DNA from: Oscillospiraceae bacterium
Lineage (GTDB): Bacteria > Bacillota > Clostridia > Oscillospirales > Ruminococcaceae
Direction of reading: 5' to 3'
DNA: 6,268 bases
NCBI GenBank assembly: GCA_003512525.1
Contig: DOQG01000007.1
Location: forward strand, 13,932-20,199
How positions within the stretch are numbered: position 1 is the stretch's first letter; every line of letters starts with the position of its first letter. The notes under the pieces were generated by a model that saw only the letters and a list, made by a program, of their open reading frames with translations, had not been told where the DNA came from and did no database searches. Shown one piece after another: positions 1-5,973 of this stretch. The translations under genes and the position numbers were made by a program.

Positions 1-22
1 TGTAGGTTTATCGACAGTCTGA

Positions 23-46
23 ATCAGGCACTTTTCAGTGCCTGAT
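23..46 (-). terminator. Hairpin just after the esterase stop codon, possible terminator
   Basis: A perfect 10-bp inverted repeat (ATCAGGCACT / AGTGCCTGAT) encloses a 4-nt loop, which reads GAAA on the minus strand (a GNRA-type tetraloop). It starts 5 nt after the TAA of the esterase gene. The sequence after the stem (TTCAGACTG) has no T-run, so this is not a textbook intrinsic terminator. It could instead be a 3'-end stabilising hairpin or a processed or Rho-assisted end. The structure is certain; its function is inferred. Confidence 0.6.
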
Positions 47-51
47 AGCTC

Positions 52-1284
52 TTATTCCATCCCCAGTGTTTCCTTGATAGACCTTACAGCCTTTTCAGCG
101 CAGATTTCATGTGTTTTTTCACTGGGATGCCAATCGGCAGCAATACCGTTGGTATTTTCGTCCTGCATCGAGAGAGTGAAGAACCTTACCCTTTCATCAC
201 CGGTTTGTGCCGAATACTGCTCACATACGTTCTTTATGTTTTTCAGAAGAGAGTTTCCCATGACACCGTATGTGCAGAATATATATGCATCGGGATTATG
301 AGAACGTACCAGCTTGAGAAACTCGATATATCCTTCTTCAAATTCCGCTCTGGTCGCATCATTTGTTGCATAGTTCATATCGTTTGTGCCAAGGTTTATT
401 ACCACTATGTCCGGCTTGTAATTGTTAAAGTCCCATTCGAGAGAGGCAACTTCAAGGTTATCTGCAAACTTGTTGTATGAGAAGCCGAGTTTGTCATAGT
501 ACTGAGGTATAGTCTGTTCGGGCTTTTTCTTGCCGTCATCGGTATAACCCGAAATAATACCGTAACCGCTTATCGATACCATGCTGTAGTCCGCATTCAG
601 CGCCTTTGCGGTTTTATACGCGTATGCCTTTGTTACGTCTTCCGTTGAAGTTTTGAAATGATGTTCTTTGTTTTCGTCATCAACGCCGTAACCGCAGGTA
701 ATAGAGTCGCCGATGAACTCTATCTTAAGATCTTTTGCCTTTGCGGGTTCGATCTTCTCATCGTCTGCGATTTTTATCGGCTTTATGCCGAATGTTGACA
801 TTGCACATTCGGAGAGCTTGATTATCTGAACATCAACGCTTTTTGCTGTATCGCTTTCAAATGCTGTATACGTCTTTTCCTTTTCGTTCAGCATATCATC
901 AACAACACGTTCACCGTCAATATATATCGCAACACGGGCATAGTTTTCGTCATTGCCTGCTGTTGAGGCGTAATCTCCTATGACTGTGATGTCAAGTTTT
1001 TTTCCGGTGTATGTAAATTCGACACCGGAACCGGAAAATGCTGTCCATAGTATATCGTCATTCAGATACGTTCTGCCGACAAGCTTTGCTGTATCGGCTG
1101 TCAGTACTACTGTCTGACCCTCCTGTTTTTCCGCAGATGATACTTCTGTCGAAGACATTGCAGAGCTTTCTGCCGTTGATATTGCACTATTCATGTTTTC
1201 CTCCGTTTTGCTGTCGGTGCAGCCTGATATTGTACCGACCAGAATTGATGTTGCGCAAAGTGCGCAAATGATTTTTTTGTTCAT
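52..1284 (-). CDS. Secreted lipoprotein carbohydrate esterase, CE2-like SGNH hydrolase
   Basis: Likely O-deacetylase acting on plant or cell-surface polysaccharide (CE2/acetyl-xylan-esterase type), anchored outside the membrane as a lipoprotein. From the chosen start it has 410 residues: a signal peptide with lipobox ISGC (Cys22), a Ser/Thr-rich linker to about 55, a beta-sandwich-like domain (about 60-172, with GR, FSGSGVEF and VAIYIDGERV, resembling CE2_N), then an SGNH hydrolase domain (about 185-405). Catalytic blocks are visible: GDSITCGYG (Ser194), SISGYG (Gly240), NLGTND (Asn301) and DWHP (His386). An in-frame ATG at 1377 would add 31 residues and overlap the upstream stop as ATGA. I prefer 1284 because AAAGGA lies 6 nt upstream and the lipoprotein signal then sits at the N-terminus. 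It is the last gene of a probable sigma/anti-sigma operon. The fold is well supported; the exact substrate is unknown. Confidence 0.9.
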   Translation of the reverse strand: MNKKIICALCATSILVGTISGCTDSKTEENMNSAISTAESSAMSSTEVSSAEKQEGQTVVLTADTAKLVGRTYLNDDILWTAFSGSGVEFTYTGKKLDITVIGDYASTAGNDENYARVAIYIDGERVVDDMLNEKEKTYTAFESDTAKSVDVQIIKLSECAMSTFGIKPIKIADDEKIEPAKAKDLKIEFIGDSITCGYGVDDENKEHHFKTSTEDVTKAYAYKTAKALNADYSMVSISGYGIISGYTDDGKKKPEQTIPQYYDKLGFSYNKFADNLEVASLEWDFNNYKPDIVVINLGTNDMNYATNDATRAEFEEGYIEFLKLVRSHNPDAYIFCTYGVMGNSLLKNIKNVCEQYSAQTGDERVRFFTLSMQDENTNGIAADWHPSEKTHEICAEKAVRSIKETLGME

Positions 1285-1287
1285 TTT

Positions 1288-1296
1288 CTTTCCTTT
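1288..1296 (-). promoter_or_regulatory. Ribosome binding site that fixes the esterase start
   Basis: The minus strand reads AAAGGAAAG, with the AGGA core (1291-1294) 6 nt before the ATG at 1284. This purine-rich site supports initiation there rather than at the upstream in-frame ATGs at 1377, 1350 or 1299; the last of these lies next to the site itself. Confidence 0.75.
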
Positions 1297-1321
1297 CATT
1301 GGTTTTTGCTGAAAAACAGCA

Positions 1322-1362
1322 TATTTTTTTATAATGTTACAGCTCTCCATTATAAAAAAATA
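1322..1362 (-). repeat. 15-bp perfect inverted repeat in the esterase leader
   Basis: Arms TATTTTTTTATAATG (1322-1336) and its exact reverse complement (1348-1362) flank an 11-nt loop. A second inverted repeat, TTACAGC (1337-1343) and GCTGTAA (1365-1371), has one arm in that loop and the other outside. The two stems are therefore interleaved and could form alternative hairpins or a pseudoknot in the transcript. It lies between the anti-sigma-like gene and the esterase. The stem is almost all A/T, so it is not a normal GC-rich terminator. It could be an RNA switch or a DNA operator. Confidence 0.7.
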
Positions 1363-1377
1363 CGGCTGTAAAATCAT
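1349..1377 (-). promoter_or_regulatory. Possible internal promoter for the esterase gene
   Basis: The minus strand carries a perfect TATAAT (1349-1354), 17 nt downstream of ATGATT (1372-1377), which matches the -35 consensus at only 3 of 6 positions. The -10 box lies in one arm of the 1322-1362 inverted repeat, and the predicted start point would fall in its loop. AT-rich sequence makes a chance TATAAT fairly likely, so this is tentative. Confidence 0.3.
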
Positions 1378-2063
1378 TTTTCTTTTCTGACAGACAAAGC
1401 CAGAGCCTTTGTTTCTTCCTTGCTTAACCCATCGGCAGACAACTCAAATATATAATCTCCGTTGTCCCATATCAGGTTCTGCGTGCCGTCAGCCGAAACA
1501 TAATACATTGCGGTGTATTTGCCTAGCGGCGTTTTTTCAGGAAAAACCTGAACGTTGCCAAAGCCTATCTGAGTTGAATTTGCATAGTTTTTGGTGACCT
1601 GACTGAACCAGATTGTTTTGTCCTCTTCGCAGGTGTATACTGCCCAATAGTAAAACTCGCTGTCGTTTATAATTTCTTTTTTATATTCGCTGAGATCTGT
1701 CGTAATCATATATTTTTCGGTCAGCTGTAAGGGTGCACTATTGGGATCGTCAACCAGAAACCTGTATTCATTGTTGCCGACATTTTTAATCTTAAAAGTA
1801 TCCCAGTACTGTAGCAGTACCGCGCTTCCCGTACCAAGTGCGACGGTAGCGGCGATAATTGCCGCAATAAGCAGGCGTATTTTAATTCTGCGTCTGTTCA
1901 TTATACTGTCTTTATTTTTTTCTTTGAAATAGGATTGTATGAGCTTTTGCATACGTCTTTCAAAGCAGTGACTTATCTTACAGTCAGGCAGTGCTTCAAA
2001 TACCGAAAGCTCGGAGAGATAGTCGCTTTTAAGGGCGGCGGCTATCTTTTCGTCGTTTGTCAT
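1374..2063 (-). CDS. Single-pass membrane protein, probable anti-sigma factor with DUF4367-like C-terminus
   Basis: This 229-residue protein probably holds the upstream-encoded ECF sigma factor inactive until a signal arrives. The N-terminal cytoplasmic part (1-60) contains HCFERRMQKLI (33-42), a pattern I associate with proteins encoded beside ECF sigmas in Clostridia. A basic stretch, NRRRIKIR, precedes one hydrophobic segment (about 64-85), giving N-in/C-out topology. The exported part (about 86-229) ends with LIWDNGDYIFELSADGLSKEETKALALSV, which resembles the C-terminus of DUF4367 domains. No zinc-binding HxxxCxxC anti-sigma motif is visible, so the role rests on context and topology. The start is 5 nt after the sigma stop, with AAAGGA about 9 nt upstream inside the sigma gene, so translation is probably coupled. 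Its TGA overlaps the ATG of the longer esterase reading frame. Confidence 0.8.
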   Translation of the reverse strand: MTNDEKIAAALKSDYLSELSVFEALPDCKISHCFERRMQKLIQSYFKEKNKDSIMNRRRIKIRLLIAAIIAATVALGTGSAVLLQYWDTFKIKNVGNNEYRFLVDDPNSAPLQLTEKYMITTDLSEYKKEIINDSEFYYWAVYTCEEDKTIWFSQVTKNYANSTQIGFGNVQVFPEKTPLGKYTAMYYVSADGTQNLIWDNGDYIFELSADGLSKEETKALALSVRKEK

Positions 2064-2068
2064 AATGA

Positions 2069-2590
2069 TTAGTCCTTTTGCATCAGCAGAGTTTTTCGTA
2101 TCCTTGACAGATAAACGTGCACGGTATTCGGCTCGATATCGAGCATTTCGGCAATATCATCGGTAGGAAGCTGTTGTACATAGTACAGAAAAGCAATATT
2201 TTTCAGCTGCGGCGATAACAGTTTCATATTTTTGATGATCTTCTCATAAGTTATATCAACTTCTGCCTGCTGCGCTAAATCATCTTCAAATATCTTTTCG
2301 TCCAAACAGACTTTTTGCATATTCTGCTGTTTTTTAATGCGGTCAAAACAGATGTTTTTTGTAATAACGGTAATATATGATTTTGTTTTTCGCGAATATG
2401 GGTTTTGTATCTTGTCAAGATTTTTGATTATCCTTACAAATGAGTCCTGGACTGCGTCCTCCGCATCTTCCTTATTGCCGAGCAGGGACATACTTATATT
2501 GTACATAAACTGCTTATATGCGTTATATAGTTGTGCTATTAGTTCTTTTTCGGTCGGCGTATCGACCATAGAAATGTAAGCGGAAAGCAA
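2069..2590 (-). CDS. ECF-type RNA polymerase sigma factor
   Basis: This 173-residue sigma-70 family protein has only the two domains typical of ECF sigmas. Region 2 spans about 17-88, with the core-binding stretch DAEDAVQDSFVRIIKNLDKI (42-61) and the promoter-melting part around SYITVITKNICFDRIKK. Region 4 spans about 122-168, with the helix-turn-helix LPTDDIAEMLDIEPNTVHVY followed by LSRIRKTL for -35 recognition. It starts at TTG (2590): CGGAGGATCACT directly precedes it with ideal spacing, whereas the next in-frame ATG (2569) has no Shine-Dalgarno site. It heads a probable three-gene operon with the membrane regulator and the esterase. Its promoter looks housekeeping rather than ECF-type, so autoregulation is not evident. 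The family call is secure; target genes are unknown. Confidence 0.92.
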   Translation of the reverse strand: MLSAYISMVDTPTEKELIAQLYNAYKQFMYNISMSLLGNKEDAEDAVQDSFVRIIKNLDKIQNPYSRKTKSYITVITKNICFDRIKKQQNMQKVCLDEKIFEDDLAQQAEVDITYEKIIKNMKLLSPQLKNIAFLYYVQQLPTDDIAEMLDIEPNTVHVYLSRIRKTLLMQKD

Positions 2591-2593
2591 AGT

Positions 2594-2603
2594 GATCCTC
2601 CGT
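2594..2603 (-). promoter_or_regulatory. Strong ribosome binding site selecting a TTG start
   Basis: The minus strand reads CACGGAGGAT, with GGAGG about 7 nt before the TTG at 2590. This near-perfect anti-16S complement is what justifies calling the non-ATG start of the sigma factor. Confidence 0.8.
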
Positions 2604-2622
2604 GAACCGTTTTATATAATGT

Positions 2623-2651
2623 ATTCTAACACAGGAAAAGCCAAAAGTCAA
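2623..2651 (-). promoter_or_regulatory. Sigma-A-type promoter of the sigma/anti-sigma/esterase operon
   Basis: The minus strand has TTGACT (2646-2651), a 17-nt spacer and TAGAAT (2623-2628), each box matching consensus at 5 of 6 positions. The expected start point near 2616 leaves a leader of about 25 nt. An 8-bp palindrome CGATATCG (2653-2660) lies just upstream of the -35 box and could be an activator site or chance. Confidence 0.8.
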
Positions 2652-2689
2652 ACGATATCGGTATAACAGCGTTCAATAAGACTGCCTTG

Positions 2690-2733
2690 AAAAAATCCGA
2701 ACCGGTGTCTTTAGCAACGACCGATAATACGGA
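2690..2733 (-). terminator. Probable intrinsic terminator after the CLC gene
   Basis: It begins 4 nt after the CLC stop codon. On the minus strand an outer stem TCCG/CGGA (2730-2733 with 2696-2699) and an inner stem ATCGGT/ACCGGT with one G-U pair (2720-2725 with 2701-2706) form an interrupted hairpin. Six T's (2690-2695) follow at once. The stem is imperfect, but position and T-run fit a terminator separating this operon from the sigma promoter downstream. Confidence 0.55.
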
Positions 2734-2737
2734 ACGT

Positions 2738-4000
2738 TTATTTTGTATGTCTGTTAATATACTTGCTGTGGAGCTTTGAGTACATTATCTTCTGGCCGGT
2801 GTAAAGTCCGTAGTAGCCTGATAGGATATAGCTTACCGAGCAGGCGGCGGCAAAGAAGATAATCCCCTCTCCTCCGAACAGCTCGATGCTCAGAAGAAGC
2901 GAGGTCACAGGGCAGTTTACCACTCCGCAGAACAGCGAAACAAGTCCGAGTGCGGCGGTGAACTGCGGGGGCAGTCCGAACAGCGTTCCGAACAGATTGC
3001 CGAATGTCGCGCCTATAAAGAATGACGGTACTATTTCGCCGCCCTTGTAACCGCCCGCAATGGTTATCACAGTGAATACAAGCTTCAGTGCAAATGCCTC
3101 CGGGCGTGTAGTGCCTGTCATAGCGTCCATTATGATGTTCATTCCCGCGCCGTTGTAATCCGTGCCGAATATCAGCGTCAGTATCACGATAACACAGCCG
3201 CAGGCAAAGATCCTGATATAGCTGTTCTTTATTTTCGATGACAACAGCTTTGACAGCTTGTGCAGTGAAAAGCAGAATATAATGCTGAGCAGAGCCGTGC
3301 CCACGCCCAATATCATAGCAAAAGCTACATTGATGATGTTGATCTCGGGTATCGGAACTTTATAAACAACCGGCACGATCCCGAACAGCCTCGATATTCC
3401 AAGTGCAACGACAGCCGAGAAGAAGCACGGAACGATAGCTGAGTAGTAGAACACACCCACGCTTATTACTTCCATTGCAAAGAAAGTCGCGGTGACAGGC
3501 GTACCGAACAGTGCGGAGAACAGTCCGCTCATACCGCACATTACGAGCAGGTTTCCGTTGCGCTCGTCCATCCTGAGAAGTCTGGCTATTTCTGCCGAAA
3601 GTCCGCCGCCGATCTGTAAAGCCGCTCCCTCTCGTCCGGCAGAACCGCCGAACAGATGGGTTATGAATGCTGAGATGAATATCAGCGGTGCCATTCTGAC
3701 AGGGATTTTGCCCTCGGTCCTTATTGATGTGATTATTATATTTGTACCCGGGTCGTTTTTCAGTCCGCATATGCTGTACAGAAATACGATAGCAAGTCCC
3801 GCTATCGGCAGGAAGTACACCATAAAGGAATGCCCTGAACGAAATTCAGTGGCAAATTCCATACACAGATGGAACAGCGAGCCTATGATTCCGCAACACA
3901 GTCCTGTTATCCCGGAAAGCACAAGCCACTTGAAAAACGTTTTCAATATTATGTAAAGTCGTTCACTGCGAATACGCAGATGATTAAGCAGTTTATTCAT
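2738..4000 (-). CDS. CLC-family anion transporter, probably fluoride-type (CLC-F) F-/H+ antiporter
   Basis: This 420-residue polytopic membrane protein has the CLC core and no CBS domains. Visible motifs are GGSAGREGAALQIGG (118-132, gating Glu124), GMSGLFSALFGTPVTATFFAMEV (156-178), GGYKGGEIVPSFFIGATFGN (316-335) and GVVNCPVTSLLLSIELFG (359-376). The chloride-binding GSGIP motif of ordinary CLCs is replaced by PGTNIII (84-90), and the usual GGIFAP becomes GGEIVP (Glu322). From memory, these changes together with VRMAPLIF...THLFGGSAGREG mark the CLC-F clade, which exports fluoride. In that clade GREGT is the commoner form and the residue after E-x is often Thr; here they are Ala126 and Val324. 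The start has GAGG 6 nt upstream. It lies 17 nt after birA and is probably co-transcribed. No fluoride riboswitch is visible upstream. CLC membership is certain; fluoride selectivity is inferred. Confidence 0.9.
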   Translation of the reverse strand: MNKLLNHLRIRSERLYIILKTFFKWLVLSGITGLCCGIIGSLFHLCMEFATEFRSGHSFMVYFLPIAGLAIVFLYSICGLKNDPGTNIIITSIRTEGKIPVRMAPLIFISAFITHLFGGSAGREGAALQIGGGLSAEIARLLRMDERNGNLLVMCGMSGLFSALFGTPVTATFFAMEVISVGVFYYSAIVPCFFSAVVALGISRLFGIVPVVYKVPIPEINIINVAFAMILGVGTALLSIIFCFSLHKLSKLLSSKIKNSYIRIFACGCVIVILTLIFGTDYNGAGMNIIMDAMTGTTRPEAFALKLVFTVITIAGGYKGGEIVPSFFIGATFGNLFGTLFGLPPQFTAALGLVSLFCGVVNCPVTSLLLSIELFGGEGIIFFAAACSVSYILSGYYGLYTGQKIMYSKLHSKYINRHTK

Positions 4001-4017
4001 TTATACCTCTTATGACG

Positions 4018-5004
4018 CTATCTTACCGAAACCTCGGCAGAGGATAACGTATGTATATTACCCTTGTCATCTTTTACAACAAGCCGTGCATCGTTATCAA
4101 TGTCAACAGCGGTAGCAAAATATTCCGAGCCAGTGCAAATCACTTTGATACGCTTGCCTATCACAACAGAATATCTTTTGTATTCGTCGATCAGCCGCTC
4201 GACCGATGTATGTCCGTATATATCAAAAAAGTTGTTCAGTATTTCAGCGGCAAGCGAGCATTTTAGCTCGTTGTCGGCAACCTCATCGGAATAAAGGCTT
4301 GACGCGATGTCGGATATTTCTGACGGAAAGCCGTCTTTCGGGCGGCTTATATTTATACCCAGTCCCATTACGGCATATTGCAAACTTCCGCTTTCAAAAT
4401 CAGTTACAGCTTCGGTAAGTATTCCGCAGATCTTTTTTCCGTCAAGCATTATATCGTTGACCCACTTTATGCCGGCATCGATACCGCAGACTTTCTTTAC
4501 CGCCCTTACAGCAGACACAGCCGCACCTGCGGTTATGAAGAACGATTTGTCCGCGCCGAAGTCGGGTCGGAGGAGCACCGACATATAGATGCCGCTGTCA
4601 GCAGGCGAGTAGAAGCTTTTGCCTCGTCTGCCTCTGCCCTCTGTCTGCTCGTTCGCTATTAGCACTGTTTTATTCGCAGCTCCGCTTTCTGCGGCAGAGC
4701 GGAGAAGCGTGTTTGTCGAGGTCACGGTATCTTTTATGGTTATTTCGGCATCGGCGGCAGATTTTCCAAGCAATTGTCTTATTCGCATAAGTCCGTATTG
4801 TGTAAAGTCGTAATCTTCTCCGCCGGACAAAAGATATCCCTTGTTCTGTATTGCGTCAATTACAAATCCGTCTGCTCTGAGCGAGTTTATAGCTTTCCAC
4901 ACAGCATTGCGGCTGACGTACAACTGTTTTGAGATATCCTCGCCCGATACATATCCGCCTTTACTGCTCATGAGTATAAGCAGTACCTGCTCTTTTAATT
5001 TCAT
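4018..5004 (-). CDS. birA: Bifunctional biotin-[acetyl-CoA-carboxylase] ligase / biotin repressor
   Basis: It makes biotinyl-AMP and attaches biotin to the carrier-protein lysine of carboxylases; with its DNA-binding domain it should also repress transcription when biotin is plentiful. Its 328 residues fit class II BirA. A winged helix-turn-helix occupies about 1-60 (SGEDISKQLYVSRNAVWKAINSL and the wing NKGYLLSG). The catalytic domain spans about 85-270, with TSTN (96-99), the biotinyl-AMP loop GRGRRGK (123-129), KWVNDI (180-185) and GILTE (195-199). A C-terminal SH3-like domain covers about 278-328. The ATG at 5004 has AAAGGT about 10 nt upstream. A terminator separates it from mrp, and the CLC gene follows 17 nt after its TAG. 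The inverted repeat over its promoter suggests autoregulation. No biotin synthesis or uptake genes are in the window. Confidence 0.95.
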   Translation of the reverse strand: MKLKEQVLLILMSSKGGYVSGEDISKQLYVSRNAVWKAINSLRADGFVIDAIQNKGYLLSGGEDYDFTQYGLMRIRQLLGKSAADAEITIKDTVTSTNTLLRSAAESGAANKTVLIANEQTEGRGRRGKSFYSPADSGIYMSVLLRPDFGADKSFFITAGAAVSAVRAVKKVCGIDAGIKWVNDIMLDGKKICGILTEAVTDFESGSLQYAVMGLGINISRPKDGFPSEISDIASSLYSDEVADNELKCSLAAEILNNFFDIYGHTSVERLIDEYKRYSVVIGKRIKVICTGSEYFATAVDIDNDARLVVKDDKGNIHTLSSAEVSVR

Positions 5005-5022
5005 AAAAAGAATTACCTTTCA

Positions 5023-5053
5023 CTGTCAACCTGGCTTTATATACGGTTGACAA
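5023..5053 (-). promoter_or_regulatory. Candidate BirA operator (inverted repeat over the birA promoter)
   Basis: Half-sites TTGTCAACC and GGTTGACAG on the minus strand are separated by 13 nt and match as an inverted repeat at 8 of 9 positions. They resemble the biotin-repressor box, recalled as TTGTWAACC-N(14-16)-GGTTWACAA, with a slightly shorter spacer. The predicted -10 box lies in the middle and the 3' half-site ends 18 nt before the birA ATG. Because the downstream gene encodes a BirA with an HTH domain, autorepression is the simplest reading. Confidence 0.65.
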
Positions 5054-5066
5054 TACAAATATTCAA
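5038..5066 (-). promoter_or_regulatory. Probable promoter of the birA-CLC operon
   Basis: The minus strand has TTGAAT (5061-5066), a 17-nt spacer and TATATA (5038-5043), each box 4 of 6 to consensus. The -35 box overlaps the T-rich end of the mrp terminator, so the two transcription units are packed tightly. The -10 box sits inside the candidate BirA operator. Confidence 0.5.
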
Positions 5067-5088
5067 AACCGCAGAGCGTGTCTGCGGT
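5061..5088 (-). terminator. Intrinsic terminator after mrp
   Basis: A perfect 8-bp stem ACCGCAGA/TCTGCGGT (5081-5088 with 5068-5075) encloses a 5-nt loop. On the minus strand it is followed by TTTTGAATATTTG. It lies about 18 nt after the mrp stop codon. The T-run is short, but the stem is GC-rich and well placed. Confidence 0.75.
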
Positions 5089-5106
5089 CATTATATTATA
5101 AGTCGC

Positions 5107-5931
5107 TTACAGCTTTTCAAGCATATCGGCTGTTTCGTTGAGCCAGTCGCCATCGTAAAGCTCAATAAGACCCTTATCGCAAGCCGCCGCCAGCTTCGGG
5201 TTGATAGGCATTCTTGCGATATTCTTTATATCGTACTTTGCGGCAACCTCTTCAATGTGGCTGTCACCGAAAATACTGTGACGCGACTTGCAGTCGGGGC
5301 ACTCGTAGTAAGACATATTCTCAACTATGCCGAGAACCGGTACGTCCATCATCTCAGCCATCTTGACAGCCTTTCCGACGATCATCGAAACAAGCTCCTG
5401 AGGAGAAGTTACAACGATAATTCCGTCAACGGGTAGTGACTGGAATACTGTCAGCGGAACATCTCCCGTTCCGGGCGGCATATCGACAAACATATAGTCA
5501 ACATCGTTCCATATTACATCGGTCCAGAACTGCTTTACTGTATTTGCGATAACAGGACCTCTCCATACAACAGGGTCTGTTTCATCGGGTAAAAGCAGAT
5601 TTACCGACATTACTTCAATGCCTGTTTTTGTCATAACAGGGTATATGCCTGTATTATCTCCGGTAGCCTTTTCGTGAAGTCCGAAAGCCTTTGGAATAGA
5701 CGGACCTGTTATATCGGCATCAAGCACAGCGGTCTTGAAGCCTTTTCTCTGCATAGTCACAGCAAGCAGAGAAGTTACCATAGATTTACCGACACCGCCC
5801 TTACCGCTTACTATTCCTATTACTTTCTTTATATGCGACAGCTCATGCGGCTTTTCAAGAAAGCTCTGAGGGGTCGTTCTTTCGCCGCAGTTTTGTGAGC
5901 AAGAACTGCAGTCGTGAGTACATTCGCTCAT
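5107..5931 (-). CDS. mrp: Mrp/NBP35-family P-loop ATPase, Fe-S cluster carrier
   Basis: This cytoplasmic ATP-binding scaffold/carrier delivers iron-sulfur clusters to apoproteins. Its 274 residues show the deviant Walker A GKGGVGKS (43-50), the switch region DADITGPSIP (71-80), Walker B FVDMPPGTGD (148-157), SPQELVSMIVGKA (176-188) and a CPDC cluster-binding pair (Cys211, Cys214) after ENMSYYE. A short N-terminal extension carries four cysteines (Cys4, 8, 11, 15; CX3CX2CX3C), a potential second metal or cluster site of the kind seen in clostridial Mrp and, differently spaced, in eukaryotic Nbp35. No MIP18/DUF59 domain is fused at the N-terminus, unlike many proteobacterial Mrp proteins. The ATG at 5931 has AAAGGA 9 nt upstream. 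It appears to be a single-gene transcription unit, with its own promoter and terminator. Confidence 0.95.
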   Translation of the reverse strand: MSECTHDCSSCSQNCGERTTPQSFLEKPHELSHIKKVIGIVSGKGGVGKSMVTSLLAVTMQRKGFKTAVLDADITGPSIPKAFGLHEKATGDNTGIYPVMTKTGIEVMSVNLLLPDETDPVVWRGPVIANTVKQFWTDVIWNDVDYMFVDMPPGTGDVPLTVFQSLPVDGIIVVTSPQELVSMIVGKAVKMAEMMDVPVLGIVENMSYYECPDCKSRHSIFGDSHIEEVAAKYDIKNIARMPINPKLAAACDKGLIELYDGDWLNETADMLEKL

Positions 5932-5973
5932 AATTTCGTTTCCTTTCGATCGGCAAAAGCCGTTTATGTTGTA

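Noticed and set aside
109..480. Plus-strand open frame of 123 codons
   Set aside because: It is antisense to the conserved catalytic C-terminal half of the esterase and shows no family similarity I recognise.
3360..3770. Minus-strand open frame of 136 codons
   Set aside because: It is a shifted frame within the CLC gene; Arg/Gly-rich composition is typical of frame shadows, and the real frame is intact across the region.
3492..3956. Plus-strand open frame of 154 codons
   Set aside because: It lies antisense inside the CLC gene, which has full family motifs; the translation has no recognisable domain and no ribosome binding site was found.
4001..5106. Fluoride riboswitch (crcB motif) controlling the CLC gene
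   Set aside because: The 17-nt gap before the CLC gene is too short, and I saw no matching conserved core between mrp and birA; that gap is filled by a terminator, promoter and inverted repeat.
5047..5436. Plus-strand open frame of 129 codons
   Set aside because: It is antisense to the 3' part of mrp and runs through its terminator and the birA promoter; there is no start signal.
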